Positions 44,602-53,619 are shown, counted from the stretch's first letter. The stretch: DNA of 64,000 nt from Pseudomonas paralactis (GCF_001439735.1 NZ_JYLN01000001.1:124001-188000); one strand, 5' to 3'. Made by a program: numbers and translations. Notes: a model not told the origin generated them from the sequence alone.

Positions 44602-44669
44602 GTAAAAACTCGCACATTCCTCCCCACCCACTAAGCTCAGTCTCGAACAAAAACAACGAGCAACCCGCC

Positions 44670-45371
44670 ATGCCCGATCTCACCGAAACGTTCCGCAGCC
44701 GCTACCGCGCCAATGTGAGCCGCCATTACAACCCCTGGTTACACGCCGCGTTCGTCCTCGGCTACGGCATTACCTGCATCACGCTGGCCTGGTCTTCCAC
44801 CGCAGAGATCACCGCGCTGCAGTGGCTGACGGTGCCCTTGACCCTGGTGTTCTTCAACCTGTGCATCTATCTCGTGCACCGCCACCTCGGCCATCACAAA
44901 CACCCATTCGCCCGGCTGTTCTACGCACGCCACACCGGCGACCACCACAGTTTCTTCACGCCAGGCCATATGACCTACGACAGCCCACGGGACTGGCGCG
45001 TCATCCTGTTCCCTGCCTGGTTGATCATGCTGCACAGCCTGGCCATTACCCTCCCCGCCTGGTGGCTGCTCAAGCAACTGAGCCCCAACGTGGCGGGGTT
45101 GTTTGCCGGGTGCATGATCCTCGGCTACCTGCTCTACGAGGTGTTCCACGCCTGCGAACACTTGCCCGCTGAACACCCGGTGGCACGCCTGCCGTGGATT
45201 CGCCACATGCATCGCCTGCACGCCCTGCATCATCGTCGCGAGCTGATGCAGGGGCGTAATTTCAATATCGTGTTGCCATTGATGGATTACCTGTTTGGCA
45301 CGCTGCATTGGGAGCCGGCCACAAAAAAAGGGAGCAGCCCAAATGGACTGCCCCCTGCTTCACACTCGTAG
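44670..45371 (+). CDS. Sterol desaturase/fatty acid hydroxylase family membrane protein
   Basis: 233 residues, about four membrane helices, with three clustered histidine boxes: HRHLGHHKH (about 75), HTGDHHSFF (about 92) and HRLHALHH (about 185), plus FHACEH. These bind a di-iron centre in the integral-membrane hydroxylase family. The lipid substrate is unknown. ATG 44670 is chosen because the longer ORF runs into the repeat. The final codons (GSSPNGLPPASHS) overlap a hairpin serving the facing gene, so the C-terminus may have been altered by it. Confidence 0.85.
   Translation: MPDLTETFRSRYRANVSRHYNPWLHAAFVLGYGITCITLAWSSTAEITALQWLTVPLTLVFFNLCIYLVHRHLGHHKHPFARLFYARHTGDHHSFFTPGHMTYDSPRDWRVILFPAWLIMLHSLAITLPAWWLLKQLSPNVAGLFAGCMILGYLLYEVFHACEHLPAEHPVARLPWIRHMHRLHALHHRRELMQGRNFNIVLPLMDYLFGTLHWEPATKKGSSPNGLPPASHS
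45323..45355 (-). terminator. Intrinsic terminator of the secreted-protein gene, inside the facing CDS
   Basis: On the minus strand GGGGGCAGTCC, loop ATTT, GGGCTGCTCCC, then seven T. The 11-bp stem has two G-U pairs. It lies 22 bp after the stop of the 45377 gene but within the last codons of the hydroxylase gene. Confidence 0.88.
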
Positions 45372-45376
45372 ATCAA

Positions 45377-46822
45377 TCAGCGCACGATGGTCTGGCTGCA
45401 AATGTGCCCCAGGCTGACGTATTGGGTGATATTGCCGCCTACGCCCACGCCCGGAAACTCCTTGAGCTCGATGCGCCAGCCACCTTCGTTGAACCAGGTT
45501 TCCCAGTTGTAAGTCTGGCCCGACGAGCTGTCCGGGTACCGCACCTTGTAGTCGCCGGAGCAAGTGCCCAGGGCGACATTGCCCGAGGCTGCCCCCGTGA
45601 TGCCGGTCTTGGCTTCATAGTTGACCCAGTTATAAGTGGCGCCAAAGTGCTTGTCGACCCGCAGCACTGGTGTGACCCCGCGCAATGGCTCACCGGTGCT
45701 GTCCGACCATTGGGTGCTCCAACTCAGATTGCGGGCTGCCTGGGTGGCCAGCTGGAAGATTGAGCTGGGAATGCGCACTACGTTGTCGCCGTTCACGTTG
45801 TGCTGGTTCAAGCGAGGCGCCGAGCCCAGGGTCAATTGGTACTGCGCCTGAGTGTTCAACGCTACCGCCGGGTTCGCCCGTACACGTACCTTGACCGTAT
45901 AGCCAGGAGTCAGGTTCGGATAGGTGGAGGTGGAATCCGGCTGAATCACTACCCAGTTATTACCGTCGAAACGCTCGAAGATCCACTGGTTGCGCGTACC
46001 CGCACCGTCATCACCCAGGAACATGCCGACACCCTGCCCGCGCAGCGACGTGAACGAGAAATAGTCCACATCATTGACGCTGTCGAGGTTACCGCTCACC
46101 TGGTTCAGCGCATCCGGCAGGGCAAACGCGGTTTGCTCGGTATCGTTGGGCTCGTAGGCATCGATGTTGCTGTCTACCGCCACGCCGAAGCTGAACTGCG
46201 AGTTGCTCGCGGCATTGGCCACCATGAACCAGTAGTAGTCACCGGCCGGCAACACACCATTGAGGTACTCATCGGCATTGCCAGCGTTATCAGAGGTGCC
46301 CAACGGGGTCAGATTACCTTGGCCGTCATCATGGAACAGCGTCAACGACATGTCAGTGCCGACGCTCTGATTCAACAACTGCACCTGAATTCGCGCATTC
46401 TTCGGCAGGTTGAAGTGGTAGGCGATCTGCGCGCCAGTCTCCACCCCGGTGACCGTGTAGAGGGTGTTGATATCCAGGGTTGGGAACAGCGGAGTGAAGG
46501 CAGCAACCGCCGCTTCCTTGAGTTTCGCCTGATCGGGCTTAACCAACTGACCCACCTTGGCATCAACCACCGCATTATTGGCGGCGGCCTTGGCGGCTGA
46601 CACTTTGGGCTTGCCGGCCTTGGCTGCATCAAGCTTTTGCTTGAATGCGTCCGAGACAATGGCCTTCTCCACTGTGCCACCTTGTTTCAACGCTTTGTCC
46701 ACGGCCTGCTTGACCGTCTGCGCACTGAGCTTGGGAGGGGTTTGCTCGGCCAGGGCAAAGGCCGAAACAAAGCAGGAGGCCATCATGGCCGCGCCTAGCA
46801 TAAGGGCTTTTTTCGATTTCAT
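45377..46822 (-). CDS. Secreted protein with PPC-like domains
   Basis: 481 residues. A signal peptide (cut after FALA) and an Ala/Lys-rich helical stretch (30-110) come first. Then two beta-sandwich repeats resemble bacterial pre-peptidase C-terminal domains (NGVLPAGDYYWFMV near 195, DVDYFSFTS near 250). The unique C-terminal part has two Cys (GTCSGDYK, GHICSQT) that could form a disulfide. No protease domain is present. It may be an adhesive or surface-binding exoprotein. Its 5' region holds a long hairpin and a LexA-type palindrome. Confidence 0.75.
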   Translation of the reverse strand: MKSKKALMLGAAMMASCFVSAFALAEQTPPKLSAQTVKQAVDKALKQGGTVEKAIVSDAFKQKLDAAKAGKPKVSAAKAAANNAVVDAKVGQLVKPDQAKLKEAAVAAFTPLFPTLDINTLYTVTGVETGAQIAYHFNLPKNARIQVQLLNQSVGTDMSLTLFHDDGQGNLTPLGTSDNAGNADEYLNGVLPAGDYYWFMVANAASNSQFSFGVAVDSNIDAYEPNDTEQTAFALPDALNQVSGNLDSVNDVDYFSFTSLRGQGVGMFLGDDGAGTRNQWIFERFDGNNWVVIQPDSTSTYPNLTPGYTVKVRVRANPAVALNTQAQYQLTLGSAPRLNQHNVNGDNVVRIPSSIFQLATQAARNLSWSTQWSDSTGEPLRGVTPVLRVDKHFGATYNWVNYEAKTGITGAASGNVALGTCSGDYKVRYPDSSSGQTYNWETWFNEGGWRIELKEFPGVGVGGNITQYVSLGHICSQTIVR

Positions 46823-46856
46823 TTTTTATCCATCCATAGCTAAAAAATTGAAGCTC

Positions 46857-46882
46857 AGGTGACCGGTGACATCCGGTCACCT
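46857..46882. other. Stable hairpin in 5' region
   Basis: AGGTGACCGG, loop TGACAT, CCGGTCACCT: perfect 10-bp arms, 35 bp upstream of the 45377-46822 start codon. There is no adjoining T-run in the minus direction, so it may be a leader stem or a weak terminator of the gene before it. Confidence 0.6.
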
Positions 46883-46899
46883 GGGATGGACTGTAGGAC

Positions 46900-46923
46900 A
46901 ATACTGTATTTATGTACAGTATT
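46900..46923. promoter_or_regulatory. LexA-type palindrome (candidate SOS box)
   Basis: CTGTATTTATGTACAG at 46904-46919 fits CTGT-N8-ACAG with an AT-rich centre. The symmetry extends to 9-bp arms AATACTGTA/TACAGTATT. It lies 82 bp upstream of the secreted-protein start. The following seven T would also make it look like a + strand terminator, but no + strand gene precedes it. Confidence 0.55.
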
Positions 46924-46970
46924 TTTTTACAACGTATGTGCTCCTGGTTTTCTGCGAGTGAGCGCCCTTT

Positions 46971-47351
46971 CTATGGAATTGGGATATCGAACCACTTATG
47001 CCAAACAACCCAAACGATCATCGCGATAATCCAGATAGTAGAAAGACGATAGGGCCACAAAGCCCAACGTTTGAGCGCCAAGGGAATAGAAGCCAGCTCA
47101 GCCTCGGTCACGAGCCCTGCTTCCAGGTATCGTTTGGGCATTGAAAGGATGTCAATTATCAGACCCATGCGATGGAATCTGTCGATCCGCTGATTTTTTC
47201 TCCAGATGCGCTTATGTCTTTGAACCTTTTCGTTTTCACTGAAGTGGCTCTCCAACTCATCTAGCTTTGTATACTCGGCAAATAGCATGAGTCCTAACAA
47301 GACGAGTACACCAGCAGACAGAACAATCGTGTAGGCAGTAAATAACCACAT
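46971..47351 (-). CDS. Small two-helix membrane protein, candidate immunity protein
   Basis: 126 residues. Hydrophobic helices lie at about 3-24 (FTAYTIVLSAGVLVLLGLM) and 105-122 (TIWIIAMIVWVVW), with a basic cytoplasmic middle rich in Arg/Lys (KRIWRKNQRIDRFHRMG). No known domain. It begins 3 bp after the glycine-zipper gene and is encoded on the same strand, the order expected of an effector-immunity pair. Function inferred only from this arrangement. Confidence 0.6.
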   Translation of the reverse strand: MWLFTAYTIVLSAGVLVLLGLMLFAEYTKLDELESHFSENEKVQRHKRIWRKNQRIDRFHRMGLIIDILSMPKRYLEAGLVTEAELASIPLALKRWALWPYRLSTIWIIAMIVWVVWHKWFDIPIP

Positions 47352-47353
47352 CG

Positions 47354-48349
47354 TTAAGTGCCCTCAGGCTGGAACATCAAATCACCACCCTCCACGGCAA
47401 TAATTTTTCCACCCAGGAAAGCTCCCTGTTCACCCAAAACAATGCCACCGGCATATCCTGCCGAGGCGCTGCCGATAACTGCGCACATAACCTGACCGCC
47501 ACTCTTCATGGAAATACCCATAAATACGTGGCACGCGCGACGAGCTGATTTTGCCCCCGTGTAACCACCCCAAGCAGCTCCCGTCACGCCAGCCACCAAC
47601 CTCCCCGCCTCCACATACTTCGCCCGCCGACACTGCGCCTCCCTTCCCACCACACACGCCTCCCTGATTTCCAAACCCGCCACGCCCACATCCAACGCCA
47701 ACCCAAGATATGTTCCTTGCTTTAACCATTTCGATATCTGCGTAATCGTCTGAACCCGCTGCGCATACCCCGCAATCTCGCCTTGATGCAGATAGCTTTT
47801 GGTCGAAATCCCAAGCTCTCCCTTCAGCGGTTGATTGCCACGCAACCTCGAGCCAAATCGTGCCGCCCCTTGCAGTTGCGAATCCAAAACGCCAAACATC
47901 CGTTGGCGTTGGCGTATAAACGTCTCTCTGTCCAAACCACCGTCCTTCAATTGGCGATGCAGTTGCTCGATTTCTTCCAAAGTATGTGCAACCTCCTGCA
48001 GGTGCCGGCTCCAAGCCGACGTCGCACTGCCGATGCCTATCGAGCCATACCCCAGAATGCTCTGCGCCAAGTCGTAATTTGTGTTTCCTGCTCCATCGAG
48101 CCGCCTATCCTGGTCCAGTTGGCGACTAATCTTTTCAGCGTGGCGCATCAACCAGGCTTCTTCGATTGTGCAATGGGTACTGGACGTTTCTGGAACGATC
48201 ACCAACTCACCCGGCCTCACCATTCCTTGGCTCAGATGTTGATTCAGCACATCAAAATGATCTGGGCCCTGCAACAAGCCTGCGTGCCACAGCCGCGATT
48301 TCAAAAATGAGTATGGTGTTGACTGTTGATTTATGTAGCCGTACGCCAT
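47354..48349 (-). CDS. Glycine-zipper protein, candidate pore-forming (type VI-type) effector
   Basis: 331 residues without signal peptide. The N-terminal part has a LysM-tail-like piece (RPGELVIVPE, 45-54). A charged helical region follows (110-170), and then a C-terminal membrane-active region with glycine-zipper repeats: GRLVAGVTGAAWGGYTGA (249-266) and GSASAGYAGGIVLG (293-306), continuing to GEQGAFLGG. Four Cys (232, 240, 273, 289) could pair. Pore-forming T6SS effectors such as Tse4 have comparable zippers and a membrane immunity partner; no T6SS gene is in the window. The ATG at 48349 has CAGGA upstream. Confidence 0.6.
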   Translation of the reverse strand: MAYGYINQQSTPYSFLKSRLWHAGLLQGPDHFDVLNQHLSQGMVRPGELVIVPETSSTHCTIEEAWLMRHAEKISRQLDQDRRLDGAGNTNYDLAQSILGYGSIGIGSATSAWSRHLQEVAHTLEEIEQLHRQLKDGGLDRETFIRQRQRMFGVLDSQLQGAARFGSRLRGNQPLKGELGISTKSYLHQGEIAGYAQRVQTITQISKWLKQGTYLGLALDVGVAGLEIREACVVGREAQCRRAKYVEAGRLVAGVTGAAWGGYTGAKSARRACHVFMGISMKSGGQVMCAVIGSASAGYAGGIVLGEQGAFLGGKIIAVEGGDLMFQPEGT

Positions 48350-48488
48350 GTCCTGGATTCCGATACCGAGAAAAATGGCATCGAAATATAAGCAAGCACC
48401 TACAGCCCGGACACGAGCAGACGGGGGTCAAAAAATACGTTTGGGAAGTTGCCTACACAGCAAAAGATAAGCGCCTACAGAAGACGCC

Positions 48489-49553
48489 CTAATACCCCGT
48501 CATCTCCAAATACCCCACCCCACCTTCGAACTTCACCGGCCCTTCCCAGTAGGGAATCCCCAGGTTCATCCACGCCTTCGGATTGAGCGCCTCGGTGGTG
48601 ATGTCCAGTTGTTTGCCGGGGATCTTCAGCGACCAGCGCGTGGGAATGCTGCGCCCGTCGATCTCGGTGCTGGTCAGCGGTACAAGTTGAATATCTGCGT
48701 TATGCAGGGTCTCGGTGCGGCCCTGGGCGTCGATCCAGGTGCCGGTGAGATACCCGCCGCCGTCTTTGTCCCGCACGCGAAAGAGCATCAGCTGTTCGCC
48801 CCGGTCCAGGTGCAGGGAGAACCAGTCCCAGCCGGTCTGGCTGGCGGCCAGGGGTTGGCTGCTCCATTCGCGGTCGAGCCAGGCCCGGCCGCTGACTTCG
48901 TACCTCTGGCCGTCGATGCTCACGCTGCCGGTGGCGGTAAAAAACGGCTGGCTGTAGTAGTAAGACGCCTGGCCCTGGTCGGATTTACGGCTGTAGCCGT
49001 TGTCGCCTTGCAGCACCAACGGGCGACTGGAGGTCAGTTGCAGGTCGTAGGCGAATTGCGCGCCATTGGCCTTGAGTTGCATATCGGCCAGCGCGCTGGT
49101 GGCGCCTGGGCGGGTGGCGAAGTTCCAGTCATCGATCCAGGCATTGAACGGCAGCGCCTGCGCCCCGGCCTGGCCGACGCCACCCCGGGCGAAGCGTTCG
49201 GCGGCGTAGTGGCGTGTGGCGCTGGTGACGGCGGCGTGGCCGAGCCAGATCGTGGAGTCGCGCCAGCCCGGTGGCATCGCCCCGGCATTTACAGCGTTGC
49301 GAAACAAGGTCCATTGCACGCCGAAGACGTTGCCCCGGGCGTCCTTGAGGTTGGCGGTGACGTACCACCATTCGATGCGAAAGCCTGGGTGCGGGCCGTG
49401 ATCTTCGGGGAAGCTGAAGACTTTACCGGGGACCACCTGGGCAAACTCCGCCGCATCGCTGCCCAGCCCGGCGAAGCTTTCCTCGGGCGCGGGCGGCTTG
49501 TCGCAAGCACTCAACAGCAACACCACCACCCACCCCCACGCTTTAATCTTCAC
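48489..49553 (-). CDS. AttH/CrtC-like lipocalin lipoprotein
   Basis: 354 residues. Lipoprotein signal with lipobox LLSAC (Cys near 17), then the AttH/hydroxyneurosporene-synthase domain pair (FRIEWWYVTANL near residue 61, DWFSLHL near 242). It is anchored on the periplasmic side. It is the third gene of a leftward operon with an ABC ATPase and a fused permease, so it is the AttH-like partner. GTG 49553 gives a proper lipoprotein signal; a TTG two codons earlier is less likely. The overlap with the permease gene is 11 bp. Confidence 0.85.
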   Translation of the reverse strand: MKIKAWGWVVVLLLSACDKPPAPEESFAGLGSDAAEFAQVVPGKVFSFPEDHGPHPGFRIEWWYVTANLKDARGNVFGVQWTLFRNAVNAGAMPPGWRDSTIWLGHAAVTSATRHYAAERFARGGVGQAGAQALPFNAWIDDWNFATRPGATSALADMQLKANGAQFAYDLQLTSSRPLVLQGDNGYSRKSDQGQASYYYSQPFFTATGSVSIDGQRYEVSGRAWLDREWSSQPLAASQTGWDWFSLHLDRGEQLMLFRVRDKDGGGYLTGTWIDAQGRTETLHNADIQLVPLTSTEIDGRSIPTRWSLKIPGKQLDITTEALNPKAWMNLGIPYWEGPVKFEGGVGYLEMTGY

Positions 49554-52005
49554 GGGCAAAGGTCCTCAACAAATCCGCCGGGCGGCTGCGGTAGAGCTGC
49601 CATAGCGGCCAGGCCGAGGCCAGCAATGTCGCCAGCATCGCCAGCCCCATCAACTGCGCAAGCTGCCCGGGGAATACCTGCAACGGCAGGCGCCAGCCGA
49701 ACGCCTGGACGTTGATCACTGCATCCAGGCACCACGCCAGCAACAGCCCCAACGGCAGCGCCAGGACCAGCGTCAGTACCGCCAGCAGCCAGGTCTGGCC
49801 GAGGTTGAGCAGCATCAGTTGGCGACGCGTCACCCCCAGCGCCCACAGCGGCGCAAGTTGCCCCAGGCGGCTCTGGCTCTGGGTCAGCAGGCTGATGAAC
49901 AGCGCCACGCCCGCCACGCCCAGGGTCAGGCTGTTCAACGCAGCGGTGGCAGCGAAGGTGCGCTCGAAGACCTGGCTGGACCAACCCTTGAGTTGTTGTT
50001 GATCGACAATACGGCTGTCTTCCAGGGCAAACTCACGCTGCACTTCACCTATCAGGAGCTGCACATCCTGCGGCGCCACCCGCAGGTTGAAACGCACCGG
50101 TGACAGCGTCGGCCAGTGAATCAGCAGGTGCCTGGCGTTGACCAGCAGATGGCCCTTGGGGTTGCCATAGTCGGCGTAGATCCCGACGATTGTCGGCGCC
50201 CATGTGCCCTGGGGCGTGGGGACTTGAACCCTGTCGCCCAGGCGCACGTTCAAGCGCCGCGCCAACTGCTCGCTGAGCATCACGCTGTCATCTTGCAGCA
50301 AGCGGTCCCAGGGCGTGCTCGCTGCCTCCAGCAGCGGCCAGTGCTGACGGTAGGTGGGGTTGTCGACCACACCAAACACTTCTGCCGGCCAGCCTTGCAA
50401 CTGCACCGCGACCTGCCAGCTGGGCAGCACCGCCTGCACCAAGGGCTGCTGGGCCAACCAGCTGTGCAGTTGCTGCGCCTGGGCCGGATTTTGCGGGTTG
50501 AGGTAAAGCTCGGCGGTTAGACGTTGTTCCAGCCAATGGTTGAAGGTCTGGCGAAAACCCGAGGTCATGGAGCCGGCGCCGATATTCGCCGCCAGCGCCA
50601 ACAGCAGCGCCATCAGGGCCAGGCTCAGGGCTGGCAGCTGCTGGCGACAGTCGGCGAGAAACCATTGGCCCAGCACCGAACGACTGCGCCCCAGCACGCC
50701 TTTCAACAGCGCATTGAGCAGCACCGGCAAACTCAGTGCAGCGCCCAGCAGCAAGGCCGCCATCAGCACGAACCCGGCGGCCAGGCTGTTGCCTAATCCC
50801 AGGGCCAGCAACGCGATGAGGAGCGCTGTGACAGCAACCCAACCCTGGCGCCGCAACCAGCGTCCATGGGCCTCATGCCAGGCCTGGGCATTGGCCAGCG
50901 CCAGCAACGGCAAACGCGCCGCACGCCACAGGCTGCTGGCCCCGGCGAGCACGGCACCGAGCAGGCTCAAGCCCAGCCCTGCCAGCCACCACCCGGGGCT
51001 CAAGCTCAGTTGGCCTGCCACTTCGGCCCCGTACAGGCCGCGCAAGCTGGCGGCGACATCCGGCAGCAACAGGCTGGCCAACAGGTAACCACTGGCAACC
51101 CCGAGCAAGCCGCCCAGCAACGCCAGAAATCCCAGTTCAACCCCCAGGCTGAGGATGAGCATTCGCGCACTGACCCCGCAGGCACGCAGGGTGCGCAGCA
51201 GGCCTCGACGTTGTTCCAGGGCCAGGCCGATGGCTGCGTGCACGATGAACAGCCCCACCACGAAGGACAAAAAGCCCAAGGCATCGAGGTTCAGGTGAAA
51301 GCTTTCGGTAAGGCGTGAGAGGTTGTTGTCCTCGCCCTGCTTGAGTTGCAAACCGGCGGGCGGCTGGGGATGGCGGGCGGCGAAAGCGTTATCCAGCAGC
51401 AAGCGCGACAGCCGCCCCTGCATGTCCAGCAAGGGTTGGGCAAACCCGATATCGGTGAGCAGCGTACCGGGAGCCATATCCGGCTGAACCTGCAACGGCG
51501 GCAAGCGCTGCCCGTTGGCCGTCAGCGGTTGTTCGCCTGCGCGCAAGCCGAGCGCTTCCAGGGTTTGCGCGGCAATCCAGGTACGCCCCGGCGCCTGGAA
51601 AAACGCCAGCATTTGCGCCTGACTCAAACGCTGCCCCGCCACGCTGCCGCTACCGGGTAACGATACCGGCTCGATGCCCATCAATTGCAGCCGTTGCTCT
51701 TCATGCCCCTGGAGTACGACTCGCCCCTGCACCACCGGTGACACCGGCCACCCGGCGCGGCGCAGCTGTGCAAACAGCGCCTGAGGGAAGGCGGCGCCGT
51801 CCGGTGCGCTCAAGCTGGCCTGCGGTTCGCCGCCAATCAATTGGCTGGCGCGCGCGTAGCCGTCCCGCGCCTGGCTGTTGAGGGCCTGCACGCCCGTCAA
51901 TAATGCGGTCGCCAGCCACAGGCCGGTCAGCACGCTGAAAAACTGCACCGGGTGGCGTCGCCAGTGGCTCAACAAGGCACGCAACGCCCAATAGAACACC
52001 GCCAT
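49543..52005 (-). CDS. FtsX-family ABC transporter permease (AttF-AttG fusion)
   Basis: 820 residues. There is an N-terminal membrane helix and a large periplasmic MacB-like domain. Two FtsX core units follow (about 250-380 and 690-815) with four helices each, plus a helix cluster between (about 400-480). This is the size of the fused permease in Att-like systems. It works with the ATPase encoded one base upstream (TGA-G-ATG). It probably extracts or delivers a lipid or lipopeptide; substrate unknown. ATG 52005 fits the gene junction better than a start at 52038 inside the ATPase gene. Confidence 0.88.
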   Translation of the reverse strand: MAVFYWALRALLSHWRRHPVQFFSVLTGLWLATALLTGVQALNSQARDGYARASQLIGGEPQASLSAPDGAAFPQALFAQLRRAGWPVSPVVQGRVVLQGHEEQRLQLMGIEPVSLPGSGSVAGQRLSQAQMLAFFQAPGRTWIAAQTLEALGLRAGEQPLTANGQRLPPLQVQPDMAPGTLLTDIGFAQPLLDMQGRLSRLLLDNAFAARHPQPPAGLQLKQGEDNNLSRLTESFHLNLDALGFLSFVVGLFIVHAAIGLALEQRRGLLRTLRACGVSARMLILSLGVELGFLALLGGLLGVASGYLLASLLLPDVAASLRGLYGAEVAGQLSLSPGWWLAGLGLSLLGAVLAGASSLWRAARLPLLALANAQAWHEAHGRWLRRQGWVAVTALLIALLALGLGNSLAAGFVLMAALLLGAALSLPVLLNALLKGVLGRSRSVLGQWFLADCRQQLPALSLALMALLLALAANIGAGSMTSGFRQTFNHWLEQRLTAELYLNPQNPAQAQQLHSWLAQQPLVQAVLPSWQVAVQLQGWPAEVFGVVDNPTYRQHWPLLEAASTPWDRLLQDDSVMLSEQLARRLNVRLGDRVQVPTPQGTWAPTIVGIYADYGNPKGHLLVNARHLLIHWPTLSPVRFNLRVAPQDVQLLIGEVQREFALEDSRIVDQQQLKGWSSQVFERTFAATAALNSLTLGVAGVALFISLLTQSQSRLGQLAPLWALGVTRRQLMLLNLGQTWLLAVLTLVLALPLGLLLAWCLDAVINVQAFGWRLPLQVFPGQLAQLMGLAMLATLLASAWPLWQLYRSRPADLLRTFARED

Positions 52006-52006
52006 C

Positions 52007-52675
52007 TCAGCGCGCGTCCATCGGTACGACGCGGCCATGGTGCAGCAACACTTGCTGGTCCAGGCGTGCGGCCAGGCGTGGGCTGTGGGTGACCATCAAC
52101 AGGCTGGTGGGGCTGTCGCGCAGCAGATCCAACAACAACTGCAGCACTTCATCGCTGGTGGTTTCGTCCAGGTTGCCGGTGGGCTCATCAGCCAACAGCA
52201 AACCCGGGCGCGAGGCCAGTGCCCGCCCTACCGCCACCCGCTGCTGCTGACCGCCGGACAGTTGCTCCGGATAACGCTTGAGCAAGTCGCCCAGCCCCAG
52301 GCGCTCCACCAGCTGCGCCTGCCAATGCGGATCGAAACGCCCCGCCAGACGCGCCTGGAAGGCGAGGTTGTCTTCCACGCGCAAGCTGCCGATCAGGTTG
52401 AACTGTTGGAACACCAGGCCGATTTCGGTGCGGCGCCAATGGGCCAGTTGCCCTTCGTTGAGCTGGTCCAAACGCTGCTCGCCGATGCGGATGCTGCCGC
52501 CGTCGACCCGATCCAGGCCGGCCACCAGGTGCAGCAAGGTACTTTTGCCACTGCCCGACTCGCCCATCAGCGCCAGGCTGCTGCGCGCCCCCAGGGACAG
52601 ATCGACACCGGCCAGCACGGCCAGCGGACCTTGGGGAGTGGCGTAGTGTTTGATAACCCCTTGCACCTGCAACAT
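52007..52675 (-). CDS. ABC transporter ATP-binding protein (LolD/AttE-like)
   Basis: 222 residues. Walker A GESGSGKST (about 41), signature LSGGQQQR (about 140), Walker B LLLADEPTGNLDE (about 159). It is of the LolD/MacB subfamily that energises FtsX-type permeases. ATG 52675 (MLQVQGVIKHY) is chosen; a GTG four codons upstream is also possible, with AGTGAG nearby. First gene of the operon with the permease and lipocalin-like protein. Confidence 0.93.
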   Translation of the reverse strand: MLQVQGVIKHYATPQGPLAVLAGVDLSLGARSSLALMGESGSGKSTLLHLVAGLDRVDGGSIRIGEQRLDQLNEGQLAHWRRTEIGLVFQQFNLIGSLRVEDNLAFQARLAGRFDPHWQAQLVERLGLGDLLKRYPEQLSGGQQQRVAVGRALASRPGLLLADEPTGNLDETTSDEVLQLLLDLLRDSPTSLLMVTHSPRLAARLDQQVLLHHGRVVPMDAR

Positions 52676-52947
52676 AGGAACGCTCACTTGAAAGACTGCC
52701 GTTGAGAATAACGGCTGAGGGCAATGCCCACGCAAATTTTTCACATGGTTTTCACTGCCCGCCCATCCCCGGCACTTTAAAGTGCGTTCACAGTGGTGAT
52801 AAGTCCCAACTTGTTAGTTGCCTGCCCTCACACTTTTCACGACGCAAATGTTCAGCAAAAAGACAGCAGTACTGTGACAGGCTGCTGCTCCAAAACCGGC
52901 TAACTGCACCTTTTATAAACACAACTAGAGCACCGAGGGTTAACAGC

Positions 52948-53619
52948 GTGGCAGACATGATCCTGGCCAACCCAAAACCCAAATGGGCAAGGTTAAAGCG
53001 CCTGAAAAAATACCGCCTGCACATGCTGGGCATCACCATGACCAGCCTGCTGCTGGCAGGTTTTCTGTTATGGCCCTCTTCACCACTCGACCTGGGCGTC
53101 GGCAATCGCCTGGTCACCTCCGGGGTGCTCGCCAGCTGGCGCCAGGGCGACGTAGTGGTGCTGGTGCGCCATGAAGAACGCTGCGACCGCTCGGAAAACC
53201 CCTGTTTTGGACCGGCCCACGGCCTCACGATTCTGGGCACGCAACGCGCGAGCGAAATGGGCAAAGCCTTTGATTCATTAGGCATGGAGGCAACCGACGT
53301 GTTGAGCAGCTCTGCCACACGTACCGCCCAAACCGCACTGTTCATGTTTGGCAAGACCGAGCTTTCCGCGGCGCCACTTGCCCTGTGTGGGGATGCAATT
53401 GCAAAGGAAATCCTCAGTCACAAACACCCTGGGCGCAACCTGATGCTGATCACCCATAGCGGCTGCATCAGCGACCTTCAGACAAGCTTGGGCTTTCCCC
53501 ACGCTGCAGCCGCCGAATACGGCAGTGCGCTGTTCGCCAAAGCTTTGCCCAACGGCAGCCTGGAAGTTATCGGCACTCTGAAAAGCCAGGAATGGGCCGC
53601 AGTACTTAAACAACTTTAA
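52948..53619 (+). CDS. Histidine-phosphatase-family protein, Ais-like
   Basis: 223 residues. An N-terminal membrane anchor (LGITMTSLLLAGFLLWP, about 29-45) puts the domain in the periplasm. The phosphatase motifs are VLVRHEERCD (catalytic His near 71, with the usual RHG changed to RHE), LSSSATRTAQTA, and the second His in LITHSGC (about 171). The Ais group removes phosphate from lipopolysaccharide core heptose. It precedes the two ArnT-family genes, in line with envelope modification. GTG 52948 with GAGGGT 8 bp upstream is preferred. Confidence 0.8.
   Translation: MADMILANPKPKWARLKRLKKYRLHMLGITMTSLLLAGFLLWPSSPLDLGVGNRLVTSGVLASWRQGDVVVLVRHEERCDRSENPCFGPAHGLTILGTQRASEMGKAFDSLGMEATDVLSSSATRTAQTALFMFGKTELSAAPLALCGDAIAKEILSHKHPGRNLMLITHSGCISDLQTSLGFPHAAAAEYGSALFAKALPNGSLEVIGTLKSQEWAAVLKQL

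Noticed and set aside
46900..46930. Reading the palindrome plus T-run as an intrinsic terminator on the + strand
   Set aside because: No + strand gene or likely promoter lies before it for several kb; the LexA-type spacing explains it better, though this is not proved.
47430..48014. 194-codon ORF in another frame of the glycine-zipper gene
   Set aside because: Gly/Trp-rich translation of the shadow frame; the 331-codon frame has the ribosome site and sensible domains.
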